A stretch of DNA of 64,000 bases from Gramella sp. KN1008 (GCF_004332155.1 NZ_SJDV01000001.1:558001-622000), one strand, 5' to 3'. Numbered from the stretch's first letter, positions 7,636 through 15,796 are shown. Numbers and translations: made by a program. The notes: a model not told the origin generated them from the letters alone.

Positions 7636-8798
7636 TGGAAAATTTTGAAACCATAGCAGTAAGAACACAGGCAGAGAGAACAGGGTTTCAGGAGCATTCG
7701 GTGCCCTTGTATCTCACCTCAAGTTATGTGTTTGAAGATGCTGAGGAGATGAGAGCGAGCTTCGCCGAGGAGAAAGAGCGGAATATCTATAGTAGATTCA
7801 CAAACCCCAATACTTCCGAATTTGTAGAAAAGATCGCGAAGATGGAAGGAGCCGAAGCGGGCTATGCATTTGCTACGGGAATGTCGGCGGTTTTCTCAAC
7901 CCTGGCAACACTGCTGGATAGTGATGATCATATAATCTCGGCAAGAGCTGTTTTTGGTTCTACTCATAGTCTGTTCACCAAATTTTTTCCAAAGTGGAAC
8001 ATTTCACACAGCTATTTTAATGTGAATGAAGTCGATAAGATTGAAAGTCTCATAAAACCGGAAACAAAGGTCATTTTTGCAGAAACTCCCACGAATCCGG
8101 GTGTGGATATCCTGGATCTTGAAGAACTGGGAAGGATAGCAAAAAAGCATGATCTGCTTTTGGTCATAGATAATTGCTTTGCCACTCCATATCTTCAGAA
8201 TCCGATAAAATTTGGAGCCGATCTGGTGATCCATTCGGCAACCAAACTTATTGATGGCCAGGGAAGGGTGCTTGGAGGAGTGACAGTTGGAAGTGGGGAG
8301 TTGATCAGAGAGATCTACCTTTTCAGCAGAAATACCGGACCGGCATTGTCACCATTCAATGCCTGGGTATTATCAAAGAGTCTTGAGACTCTTGCAGTAA
8401 GGCTGGACAGGCATTGCGAGAATGCATTGAAAGTGGCAGAGTTTCTTGAAACTGAAAATAATGCAGAAAACGTTAAGTATCCTTTTCTGAAATCGCATCC
8501 ACAATATGAGATCGCGAAAAAGCAGATGAAGCAGGGAGGAAATATCGTTTCATTTGAAATTAGGGGAGGAATTGAAGCCGGGCGAAAGTTCATCGATAAA
8601 CTTGAGCTTTGTTCGCGATCGGCAAACCTGGGCGATACCAGGACCATAGTAACGCATCCGGCATCTACCACTCATAGTAAATTATCTAAGGAAGAACTGG
8701 CAGCCGCAGGGATTTCTGAAGGTTTGGTTAGGGTTTCGGTAGGGCTGGAATCTGTAGAAGATATTATTAAGGATTTAAAAAACGCATTAAACAATTAA
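7635..8798 (+). CDS. Transsulfuration-family PLP enzyme (O-succinylhomoserine sulfhydrylase / cystathionine gamma-synthase type)
   Basis: A 387-residue PLP enzyme, paralogous to MetY but shorter. YSRFTNPNTSEFVEKIAKME is the cofactor-phosphate loop, and HSATKLIDGQGRVLGG holds the catalytic lysine; the DGQGR form is characteristic of MetZ-type sulfhydrylases. Its start overlaps the preceding stop (TAATG), so translation is probably coupled. With MetY in the same operon, it could be a second sulfide-incorporating route, a cystathionine gamma-synthase using cysteine, or a methionine gamma-lyase-like enzyme. The family call is firm; the exact substrate is not. Confidence 0.8.
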   Translation: MENFETIAVRTQAERTGFQEHSVPLYLTSSYVFEDAEEMRASFAEEKERNIYSRFTNPNTSEFVEKIAKMEGAEAGYAFATGMSAVFSTLATLLDSDDHIISARAVFGSTHSLFTKFFPKWNISHSYFNVNEVDKIESLIKPETKVIFAETPTNPGVDILDLEELGRIAKKHDLLLVIDNCFATPYLQNPIKFGADLVIHSATKLIDGQGRVLGGVTVGSGELIREIYLFSRNTGPALSPFNAWVLSKSLETLAVRLDRHCENALKVAEFLETENNAENVKYPFLKSHPQYEIAKKQMKQGGNIVSFEIRGGIEAGRKFIDKLELCSRSANLGDTRTIVTHPASTTHSKLSKEELAAAGISEGLVRVSVGLESVEDIIKDLKNALNN

Positions 8799-8831
8799 AG
8801 GAAGCAGGAGGAATATTTTTATATTCGTCTT

Positions 8832-9248
8832 ATGCTTTCAAAAAAGACCAAGTACGGAATTAAGGCACTGGCCTACATTGCCAGAAAAAAGGACAGGAAA
8901 CCGGTCCAGACCTCAGAGATCTCTGAAAGTGAGAATATTTCACAGAAATTTCTGGAAAGTATTCTGCTGGAATTAAGAAAATCGGGATTCCTGGGTTCAA
9001 AAAAGGGAAAAGGAGGAGGTTATTATCTCATTAAAGAACCTGAAGAGATAAAGATGACCTCGGTGATCCGGGTTTTGGAAGGTCCAATAGCGATGGTACC
9101 TTGTGTAAGCCTTAATTATTATGAGAAATGTGATGATTGTCCGGATGAAAAAACCTGTTCAGTGCATAAATTGCTTATCCAGGTAAGGGATGCCACATTG
9201 AACATACTTGGTGAAAATACATTGAGAGATATTGCTGTTACTGAATAA
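8832..9248 (+). CDS. Rrf2-family transcriptional regulator
   Basis: 138 residues, starting MLSKKTKYGIKALAYIARK, the standard Rrf2 winged-helix opening, followed by the wing GSKKGKGGGYYL. The C-terminal half has four cysteines spaced C-x8-C-x2-C-x5-C. This differs from the C-x5-C-x5-C of IscR, so a cluster or a redox/ligand switch is possible but unproven. Rrf2 members such as CymR control cysteine biosynthesis in Firmicutes, where CymR acts with CysK. Placement between the methionine genes and the sulfate-assimilation genes, 33 bp after the former, suggests a cysteine/sulfide-responsive repressor of the next operon. A candidate operator lies at 9325-9341. Confidence 0.88.
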   Translation: MLSKKTKYGIKALAYIARKKDRKPVQTSEISESENISQKFLESILLELRKSGFLGSKKGKGGGYYLIKEPEEIKMTSVIRVLEGPIAMVPCVSLNYYEKCDDCPDEKTCSVHKLLIQVRDATLNILGENTLRDIAVTE

Positions 9249-9324
9249 TCACGAATGTTAAAATAAGTTTTTTATTAACGAATTTATTGGTCGTTAGGGA
9301 ATTCGAACATAGTTTTGCTAAAAA

Positions 9325-9341
9325 CCTAGTAAACCGATAGG
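9325..9341. promoter_or_regulatory. Candidate operator upstream of the sulfate-assimilation genes
   Basis: CCTA-N9-TAGG within CCTAGTAAACCGATAGGAAT, 12 nt before the DUF2061 start and directly downstream of the Rrf2 gene. The ACCGATAGGAAT part resembles CymR-type Rrf2 boxes. Only one copy was seen, so the call is weak. Confidence 0.35.
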
Positions 9342-9352
9342 AATATATAGAA

Positions 9353-9616
9353 ATGATCACGGGAATGTTTTTAAACCAGTCAAAAGCAAGCCAAACTTTT
9401 AAGCAAGACAGGGCCTCGGAGAAGCCTCTTAGGAGTATCGCCAAGACCGTAAGCTGGCGTATCGTTGGTACCCTGGATACCATTGGGATCTCCTGGTTGC
9501 TTACGGGTCAGATCGAGACGGCCCTGGCAATTGGTTCGGTAGAACTGGTGACTAAGATGATCCTCTATTTTGCTCATGAACGAGTTTGGAACATGATAAA
9601 TTTTGGGAGGGATTAA
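9353..9616 (+). CDS. DUF2061 small membrane protein
   Basis: 87 residues with two likely membrane-spanning stretches: about 31-50 (VSWRIVGTLDTIGISWLLTG) and 53-72 (containing TALAIGSVELVTKMILYF). The family has the signature Lys-Thr-x-Ser-Trp-Arg, present here as AKTVSWRIVGTLDT. Function is unknown. Here it is the first gene of the sulfate-assimilation run and ends 2 nt before the cysH start, suggesting a role in this pathway, possibly at the membrane. An alternative start at codon 5 (Met) would shorten it slightly. No classical sulfate permease is visible in the window. Confidence 0.75.
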   Translation: MITGMFLNQSKASQTFKQDRASEKPLRSIAKTVSWRIVGTLDTIGISWLLTGQIETALAIGSVELVTKMILYFAHERVWNMINFGRD

Positions 9617-9618
9617 TT

Positions 9619-10248
9619 ATGAAAAAGTATACAGAAAAGGAATTAAAAATTCTAAACGAGAAATTCAGGAAAGCAAGTCCTGGAGAAATTATCAAGTGGG
9701 CTTTAGCCGCGAGCGATAAGCCGGTGGTAACCACTAATTTCAGGCCTTATGAAGCGGCAATTCTTTACGCCTGTGCAAGTGAAGACCCTTCCATTAAGGT
9801 GATATGGTGTGATACGGGTTATAATACTCCTCAAACTTACAAACATGCCAGTGAATTGATAGAACAGCTGCACCTGAATGTGAAGCTTTATATCCCTCAG
9901 CAAACGGCAGCTTACAGGGATGCCTATTTTGGAGGAATTCCGGAAATAAACAGCCCAAAGCATGAAGAATTTACCCGCCAGGTAAAACTTGAACCATTTC
10001 AGAGGGCTATGGCTCAGCAGAAACCAGATCTCTGGTTCACCAATTTAAGAAAGGGACAAACTGCATTCAGGGACAGTATAGATATCCTGAGCTATAGTAA
10101 AGATGGCTTGTTAAAGGTAAGCCCTTTCTACCACTGGAGTGACAAAGAACTGGATGTATACCTGGCAGAAAAAAACTTGCCAAATGAATTCAAATATTTC
10201 GATCCAACTAAAGTATTAGGAAACAGGGAGTGTGGTTTACATGCCTAA
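9619..10248 (+). CDS. cysH: Adenylylsulfate / phosphoadenylylsulfate reductase (CysH family)
   Basis: 209 residues reducing activated sulfate to sulfite. KPVVTTNFRPYEAAILYA is the PP-loop region, TNLRKGQTAFRDSIDIL matches the substrate-binding arginine segment, and the C-terminal NRECGLHA carries the catalytic cysteine of the ECG(I/L)H motif. The double-Cys plus CxxC set that binds a [4Fe-4S] cluster in typical APS reductases is absent; the only other cysteines are isolated. This is the form usual for PAPS reductases, yet no APS kinase gene accompanies it. I chose the ATG at 9619 because the in-frame upstream start overlaps DUF2061 and adds residues foreign to the family. Confidence 0.85.
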   Translation: MKKYTEKELKILNEKFRKASPGEIIKWALAASDKPVVTTNFRPYEAAILYACASEDPSIKVIWCDTGYNTPQTYKHASELIEQLHLNVKLYIPQQTAAYRDAYFGGIPEINSPKHEEFTRQVKLEPFQRAMAQQKPDLWFTNLRKGQTAFRDSIDILSYSKDGLLKVSPFYHWSDKELDVYLAEKNLPNEFKYFDPTKVLGNRECGLHA

Positions 10249-10259
10249 AAAAGAATAAA

Positions 10260-11159
10260 ATGGGAGCAGTTTTAAATCAAAATACCTTAGAGAGCGAAGC
10301 GGTCTATATTTTCAGGGAAGTAGTTGCACAGTTTGAGAATCCGGTGCTTTTATTTTCTGGAGGGAAAGATTCGATAACCCTGGTAAGACTGGCGCAAAAG
10401 GCCTTCTTTCCAGCTAAGATTCCTTTTCCGCTTCTGCATATAGACACCGGTCATAATTTTCCTGAAACCATAGAGTTCAGGGATAAACTTGTAGAGGAAC
10501 TTGGGCTTAAGCTTATAGTTCGTCATGTACAGGATGATATTGACAGTGGAAAGGCGATTGAAGAAAGCGGAAAATATTCCAGCAGGAATTCTTTACAAAC
10601 CAACACACTCCTGGATGCTATAGAGGAATTCAAATTCGATGCCTGTATAGGAGGAGCCCGGCGGGATGAGGAAAAAGCCCGGGCCAAGGAAAGGATATTT
10701 TCAGTAAGAAACGATTTTGGAGAATGGGACGAAAAGAATCAGCGCCCCGAGGTCTTTGATATGCTTAACGGAAGGATAGAAATTGGACAAAATGTAAGGG
10801 TCTTTCCAATTTCCAATTGGACAGAACTCGATGTTTGGAGTTATATAGCCACTGAAAACATCGAAATTCCTTCAATTTATTATGCTCATGACAGGGAAAT
10901 ATTTGAACGTGACGGCCTTTTATGGTCGGCTTCAGAATATGTTTACAGAGAGGAACATGAGATCCCGGTGAAAAAAAGAGTGAGATTCAGAACCGTGGGA
11001 GATATGACCTGTACCGCAGCGGTGGAGTCGGATGCAGACAGTATTGACAAGATCGTCCAGGAGATAAGAGAATCAGCTATTTCCGAGAGAGGAGCCAGAA
11101 TTGATGATAAACGTTCTGAAGCAGCGATGGAAACCAGAAAACAACAGGGATATTTCTAA
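10260..11159 (+). CDS. cysD: Sulfate adenylyltransferase subunit 2
   Basis: 299 residues, matching the roughly 300 of E. coli CysD. PVLLFSGGKDSITLVRLA is the PP-loop that binds ATP, followed by HIDTGHNFPETIEFRD and GGARRDEEKARAKERIFS. With CysN it forms APS from sulfate and ATP. The ATG at 10260 gives the expected N-terminus, 11 nt after cysH stops; an upstream in-frame GTG/TTG-type start would overlap cysH. Confidence 0.95.
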   Translation: MGAVLNQNTLESEAVYIFREVVAQFENPVLLFSGGKDSITLVRLAQKAFFPAKIPFPLLHIDTGHNFPETIEFRDKLVEELGLKLIVRHVQDDIDSGKAIEESGKYSSRNSLQTNTLLDAIEEFKFDACIGGARRDEEKARAKERIFSVRNDFGEWDEKNQRPEVFDMLNGRIEIGQNVRVFPISNWTELDVWSYIATENIEIPSIYYAHDREIFERDGLLWSASEYVYREEHEIPVKKRVRFRTVGDMTCTAAVESDADSIDKIVQEIRESAISERGARIDDKRSEAAMETRKQQGYF

Positions 11160-11221
11160 AATAAAAACAGGTATTTCTGATTCGATCGGAATTGGTTCAG
11201 ACCTTATTATAAAAGAACAAA

Positions 11222-12466
11222 ATGGAAGTTTTAAAGATAGCGACAGCAGGAAGTGTAGACGACGGGAAAAGCACCCTTATCGGGAGACTGCTTTACGATA
11301 CCCGATCCCTGACTTCAGATAAACTGGAATCTATTGAAGCCAGCAGCCGGAAAAAAGGACTTGATTACCTTGATTTCTCCCTCGCAACCGACGGGCTGGT
11401 GGCCGAGAGAGAGCAGGGGATCACAATAGATGTGGCCCATATATATTTTTCAACACCTAAGAAGAGCTATATAATTGCCGATACTCCGGGACATGTGGAA
11501 TATACCAGGAATATGGTTACCGGAGCATCAACCTCACAGGCATCCATCATTCTTATCGATGCGAGGAAAGGAGTGATCGAGCAGACTTACAGGCACTTCT
11601 TCATCAATAACCTTTTGAGGGTGAAAGAGGTGATCGTTGCTGTGAATAAGATGGACCTTGTCAATTATTCGGAGAATGTTTTCAATGAGATTGTTGCTGA
11701 GTTTCAGGAACTGCGAAGTAAAAGTGATTTTAAAGGACAGAATATCACCTTTATCCCGGTAAGTGCTTTATGGGGTGAGAATATAGCCGAAAAGTCTTCT
11801 GCTATGTCATGGTATGAAGGAGATACTGTTCTCGAGCATCTCGAAGCACTAAAAGCTGAAGATTTCGAGGAAGAAAGTCAGGCAAGATTCGCTGTTCAAA
11901 CCGTGATCCGACCAAAAACCGATGAATATCATGATTACAGAGGTTACGCAGGGAAGATTAGTGGCAGCAGTCTGAAAGTTGGTGACGAGGTGACCGCTCT
12001 TCCTTCCCTCACCACTTCAACGATCAAGGATATACAGTTCTTTGATGAAAGTTTTGAAGAGGCCCCAGCCGGAAGCTCTGTTACTATTAGTCTGGCCGAT
12101 GATATCAATGTGGCCCGTGGGGATATGTTAGTAAAGTCTGGTGAAGTTCCGCAACAAACGAAACTGCTTGAAGCGACTGTATGCTGGATGGATAATAAAG
12201 CTCTGCTTCCAGGAAATAAATATTTGTTGCAACATAATACCAATGGGATTCTGGCCAAAATTGATCGTATAGAAGGTCACGTGGAAACCAACTTTGGAGG
12301 TGTGACAAAAGCTGACTCTTTAAAACTGAATGAAATTGGCAAAGTAAGTATCAAATTAAGCAAACCTGTTTTTGCCGATAATTTCGAAGAGAATAAAGCT
12401 AACGGAAGATTCATTCTTATAGACCCTCAAACTAATACAACAGCGGGAGTAGGATTCATCAGTTAA
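11222..12466 (+). CDS. cysN: Sulfate adenylyltransferase GTPase subunit 1
   Basis: A 414-residue translation-factor-type GTPase that drives APS synthesis by CysD. GTPase motifs are clear: G1 GSVDDGKST near residue 10, G3 DTPGH near residue 89, G4 NKMD near residue 144. Two beta-barrel domains follow. It is about 60 residues shorter than E. coli CysN and has no C-terminal APS kinase (CysC) domain, so this operon makes APS but encodes no visible enzyme to convert it to PAPS. It is separated from the sulfite reductase gene by a leader-peptide attenuator. Confidence 0.94.
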   Translation: MEVLKIATAGSVDDGKSTLIGRLLYDTRSLTSDKLESIEASSRKKGLDYLDFSLATDGLVAEREQGITIDVAHIYFSTPKKSYIIADTPGHVEYTRNMVTGASTSQASIILIDARKGVIEQTYRHFFINNLLRVKEVIVAVNKMDLVNYSENVFNEIVAEFQELRSKSDFKGQNITFIPVSALWGENIAEKSSAMSWYEGDTVLEHLEALKAEDFEEESQARFAVQTVIRPKTDEYHDYRGYAGKISGSSLKVGDEVTALPSLTTSTIKDIQFFDESFEEAPAGSSVTISLADDINVARGDMLVKSGEVPQQTKLLEATVCWMDNKALLPGNKYLLQHNTNGILAKIDRIEGHVETNFGGVTKADSLKLNEIGKVSIKLSKPVFADNFEENKANGRFILIDPQTNTTAGVGFIS

Positions 12467-12498
12467 TTAAAACAGATATAGAAGTGAAGAATTTAGTT

Positions 12499-12546
12499 AT
12501 GAATATGATCAAAAACATGTGTATGTGCTCACCGCCTCACACTTAG
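12499..12546 (+). CDS. Met/Cys-rich leader peptide before sulfite reductase
   Basis: A 15-codon ORF with four Met and two Cys codons, ending in the run MCMC followed by SPPHT. An in-frame GTG at 12484 would give 20 codons. ACACTTAGAAG at 12539-12549, spanning the stop codon, is complementary (one G-U) over 11 nt to CTTTTAAGTGT at 12579-12589, in the rising arm and loop of the terminator that follows. A ribosome held at Met-Cys-Met-Cys would leave this segment free; one that reaches the stop would cover it. I infer that it attenuates the downstream sulfite reductase/siroheme genes independently of cysHDN. Confidence 0.83.
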   Translation: MNMIKNMCMCSPPHT

Positions 12547-12570
12547 AAGACTATTCTGCAAACTGAATTC

Positions 12571-12610
12571 AAAAAGTCCTTTTAAGTGTCATGCCTAAAA
12601 GGACTTTTTT
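12571..12610 (+). terminator. Attenuator terminator before sulfite reductase
   Basis: AAAAAGTCCTTTTA and TAAAAGGACTTTTT form a perfect 14-bp stem with an 11-nt loop, ending in six T. It lies about 190 nt before the sulfite reductase start. Confidence 0.88.
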
Positions 12611-12725
12611 CATTTTATGAATTTTCACAATCTCAAATATTAGAAGTGAATAATCTCAGCCCCCACCTATCCAAATATATAAATAAGACCCGGAAACGAG
12701 GTCAGGGTGACGAGTCGATAAGTTT

Positions 12726-12753
12726 GATGTCATGCTGAACTTGTTTCAGCATC
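12726..12753. repeat. REP-like hairpin (ATGCTGAA...TTCAGCAT)
   Basis: GATGTCATGCTGAACTTG and its partner arm TTTCAGCATC form an 8-bp stem. Related elements occur at 15682-15740 (two copies) and within the long repeat at 22641-22740. A shorter GTCAGGGTGACG-type unit lies just upstream at about 12700. They fill the space between the attenuator and sulfite reductase. Confidence 0.65.
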
Positions 12754-12801
12754 TATAGGAAATAGAGAGAAATTTCAGATAAGAATTTAAATAAGTAAAT
12801 C

Positions 12802-14895
12802 ATGCAAAGTTTTAGAACCGAAATTGAAAATCCAGTTGTTGAACAGGACATCCTGGAGTTAGAGAAAAAGATCAGGCTGTTCCGTGAAGGAAAGGCTGAT
12901 GAAGAAAAATTCCGAAGCCTTCGTCTTGCACGTGGGGTTTACGGGCAGAGACAGGCTGGTGTTCAAATGGTTCGTATAAAACTGCCGTTTGGAAAAGTGA
13001 CTTCAGAACAGTTACACAGGATTGCAGATGTCTCTGATGAATATTCAACGGGAAGATTACATATCACTACCCGTCAGGATATACAGATACATCATGTGAG
13101 CCTGGACCGTACCCCTGAATTATGGGCTCAGCTGGAAAAAGATGATATCACGCTTCGTGAAGCTTGCGGGAATACGGTAAGAAATATTACTGCTTCCCCA
13201 ACGGCCGGAATCGATCCTGAAGAGCCTTTTGATGTATCGCCCTATGCTCATGCAGCTTTCAGTTTCTTCCTTAGGAATCCGGTCTGCCAGGAGATGGGAA
13301 GAAAATTCAAAATATCATTCTCGTCTTCAGATGAGGATACAGCCCTTAGTTATATCCATGACCTTGGATTTATTGCAAAGATCAAAGATGGAAAACGTGG
13401 CTTTAAAGTATTGCTGGGTGGCGGCCTGGGTTCACAGCCAAGACATGCCGATGAGCTTTATGATTTTCTTCCGGCAGAAGAGATCCTTCCTCTTATCGAA
13501 GGAGTATTGAGGGTATTTGATCGACATGGAGAAAGAGCAAAAAGATTAAAGGCGAGGATGAAGTTCCTTATTAAGGATATTGGAAAGGAAGCCTTTATGG
13601 ATCTTGTTGCAGAGCAGCAGACTGCCCTTTCTAAAAGACAGCCTGAGTTTGAAATCGAAAAATATGGAGTTGAACCTCCTTTGAAGGAAGTTGATGTTCC
13701 TTCAGTAGAGATCAAGGACGAAAAAGAATTTGAGCTTTGGAAAAGTACCAATGTTATTCCTCAAAAGCAGGAAGGATTGTTTGCAGTTGGGATCCGTGTT
13801 CCGTTAGGGGATTTTTATACCGGTGGAGCAAGACAGCTGGCCGATCTAGTTAAGAAATATGCCGGTAATGAGATCAGGTTAAGTTTGAGACAGGATATCT
13901 TAATTCGTCATGTGCGTGAAGAATTTTTACCATTCTTTTATTCTGAACTTAAAAAGCTTGGCTATGCTGAGACCGGTTATAACAAGACGGTAGATATCAC
14001 CGCCTGCCCCGGTACAGATACCTGTAATCTTGGAATTGCTAGCAGTACTGGGATAGCAGATGTACTGGAAGATGTTCTGAAAGAGGAATATCCCCAGTTT
14101 GTGAACGGAAAGGATATCACTATTAAAATAAGCGGATGTATGAATGCCTGCGGCCAGCATAATATGGCCGAGATAGGTTTCCAGGGAATGTCAATTAAAG
14201 TTGGAAAAACAGTGGCACCTGCACTTCAGGTGTTACTCGGTGGAGGAACCCTTGGTGATGGAAAGGGACGTTTTGCCGACAAGGTGATAAAAGTGCCTAG
14301 TAAGAGAGGGCCGGAAGCATTAAGGATCCTGCTCGATGATTTTGAAGCCAATTCGGGAAGCGAGGAGAAATATGCCGATTATTATGATCGTCAGGAAAAG
14401 CCTTATTTCTATGATCTTCTTAAAGACCTTGCCGATACTTCCAATCTCACCGAAAGTGACTATGTGGATTGGGGACATGAAAAGCCATACATAAAGGCCG
14501 TAGGTGTGGGAGAATGTGCTGGAGTTGTGATAGACCTGATTTCTACTTTGCTTTTTGAAAGTGAGGAAAAGATAGATAACGCGAAAAGCGCTCTTGAAAG
14601 AAAGGCCTGGGCAGATAGTATTTATCATTCTTATACATCTATTGTGAATTCGGCCAAGGCATTATTACTGGCAGAAGATGTGAAGACAAATACACAGGCC
14701 GGGATTATTTCGCAGTTTGATGAACTATTCGTAGAGCCTGGAAAAATTGAATTGTCGACTTCTTTCAAGGAGTTCGCATACCAGTTGAATGAAAATGAGC
14801 CTACAGAGGCTTTTGCAAAGAAATATCTGGAAGATGCTCATTTATTCCTGAAGAGAGTAGATGCTTATAGAACAAAGGAGGTACAAAATGTATAA
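12802..14895 (+). CDS. Siroheme sulfite (nitrite/sulfite) reductase with C-terminal helical extension
   Basis: 697 residues reducing sulfite to sulfide with six electrons. Two ferredoxin-like half-domains are visible: the first with GRLHITTRQDIQIHHV, the second with EIRLSLRQDILIRHV. The [4Fe-4S]-siroheme ligands are in CPGTDTCNLG and CMNACGQH (C-x5-C and C-x3-C). The reductase core ends near residue 570. Residues about 586-697 are an added all-helical domain (starting EEKIDNAKSALERKAWADSI) that resembles HEPN folds. A nearby FNR-like flavoprotein and the siroheme enzymes downstream fit assimilatory sulfite reduction; no nitrate genes are present, so nitrite is the less likely substrate. Confidence 0.92.
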   Translation: MQSFRTEIENPVVEQDILELEKKIRLFREGKADEEKFRSLRLARGVYGQRQAGVQMVRIKLPFGKVTSEQLHRIADVSDEYSTGRLHITTRQDIQIHHVSLDRTPELWAQLEKDDITLREACGNTVRNITASPTAGIDPEEPFDVSPYAHAAFSFFLRNPVCQEMGRKFKISFSSSDEDTALSYIHDLGFIAKIKDGKRGFKVLLGGGLGSQPRHADELYDFLPAEEILPLIEGVLRVFDRHGERAKRLKARMKFLIKDIGKEAFMDLVAEQQTALSKRQPEFEIEKYGVEPPLKEVDVPSVEIKDEKEFELWKSTNVIPQKQEGLFAVGIRVPLGDFYTGGARQLADLVKKYAGNEIRLSLRQDILIRHVREEFLPFFYSELKKLGYAETGYNKTVDITACPGTDTCNLGIASSTGIADVLEDVLKEEYPQFVNGKDITIKISGCMNACGQHNMAEIGFQGMSIKVGKTVAPALQVLLGGGTLGDGKGRFADKVIKVPSKRGPEALRILLDDFEANSGSEEKYADYYDRQEKPYFYDLLKDLADTSNLTESDYVDWGHEKPYIKAVGVGECAGVVIDLISTLLFESEEKIDNAKSALERKAWADSIYHSYTSIVNSAKALLLAEDVKTNTQAGIISQFDELFVEPGKIELSTSFKEFAYQLNENEPTEAFAKKYLEDAHLFLKRVDAYRTKEVQNV

Positions 14896-15679
14896 TACAC
14901 CAAAATTAAGTGTAGTAGGAGCCGGGCCGGGAGATCCTGAATTGATCACCATAAAGGCAGTGAAGGCTTTGAAAAGCGCAAAAGTGGTTCTTTATGACGC
15001 CTTGATCAACCGGGAATTACTGGAGTATGCACCACAGGCAGAACATGTTTTTGTGGGAAAACGTAAGGATAAACATCGTTACTCCCAGGATGAGATCAAT
15101 GAGTTGATAGTAAAAAATGCTTTGGAAAAAGGCCATGTGGTAAGATTAAAAGGTGGTGATCCATTTGTCTTTGGAAGAGGATCAGAGGAAATCACTTATG
15201 CCAGAAGTAAGGGCCTGGAAACCGAAGTGGTTTCTGGTATTACTTCTTCGGTAGCCGTTCCTGCAAATGTGGGTATTCCTTTAACGCAAAGGGGAACCTC
15301 TGAAAGTTTCTGGGTGATTACGGGAACCACGTCGCAGCGAAAACTGTCAAATGATGTGCGCCTTGCAGCCCAGTCAACAGCCACAGTGGTCATATTGATG
15401 GGAATGAGCAGGATCGCTGAGATCGCTGAGGTTTTCAGTCGGTTTGGAAAAGAAGATACCCCGGTCGGGATCATTCAGAACGGAACAACAGTGAATGAAA
15501 AAGCGGGCTTCGGCACGATAAGGAATATAGTGGAGGTTGTGAAGAATAAGAAGCTCACTGCACCGGCAATAATAGTTATTGGTGAAGTGGTAAAGGAAGC
15601 GAATGCTTTGCAGCAGGTTTTTCATAATGTAAAGAGCATTCCGGAGCAAACAAAATTTATTGATGCCGATGCTGTATAA
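14888..15679 (+). CDS. cobA: Uroporphyrinogen-III C-methyltransferase
   Basis: 263 residues. It uses two SAM molecules to convert uroporphyrinogen III to precorrin-2, the first step to siroheme. VVGAGPGDPELITIKAVKAL at the N-terminus and KGGDPFVFGRGSEE are the SAM- and substrate-binding signatures. I chose the ATG that overlaps the sulfite reductase stop by 8 nt; an upstream in-frame start would extend the protein into the reductase gene. Siroheme supply is thus coupled in translation to the enzyme that needs it. Confidence 0.93.
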   Translation: MYNTPKLSVVGAGPGDPELITIKAVKALKSAKVVLYDALINRELLEYAPQAEHVFVGKRKDKHRYSQDEINELIVKNALEKGHVVRLKGGDPFVFGRGSEEITYARSKGLETEVVSGITSSVAVPANVGIPLTQRGTSESFWVITGTTSQRKLSNDVRLAAQSTATVVILMGMSRIAEIAEVFSRFGKEDTPVGIIQNGTTVNEKAGFGTIRNIVEVVKNKKLTAPAIIVIGEVVKEANALQQVFHNVKSIPEQTKFIDADAV

Positions 15680-15681
15680 AA

Positions 15682-15774
15682 GTCATCAAGCTGAACTCGT
15701 TTCAGCTTCTCAATAGATCCTGAAACAAGTTCAGGATGACGAATACAATATTCACCTCGAGCGAAGTCGAGAGG
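15682..15774. repeat. Cluster of three REP-like hairpins
   Basis: Two inverted copies of the CTGAAc-type unit lie head to head: AAGCTGAACTCGTTTCAGCTT and ATCCTGAAACAAGTTCAGGAT, bounded by GTCATC (15682) and GATGAC (ending 15740). A third hairpin, CCTCGAGCGAAGTCGAGAGG (15755-15774), follows. They occupy nearly all of the gap between cobA and the next gene, and may stabilise or partition the operon mRNA. Confidence 0.7.
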
Positions 15775-15796
15775 TTTGGATAAAAATAAAATTGCT

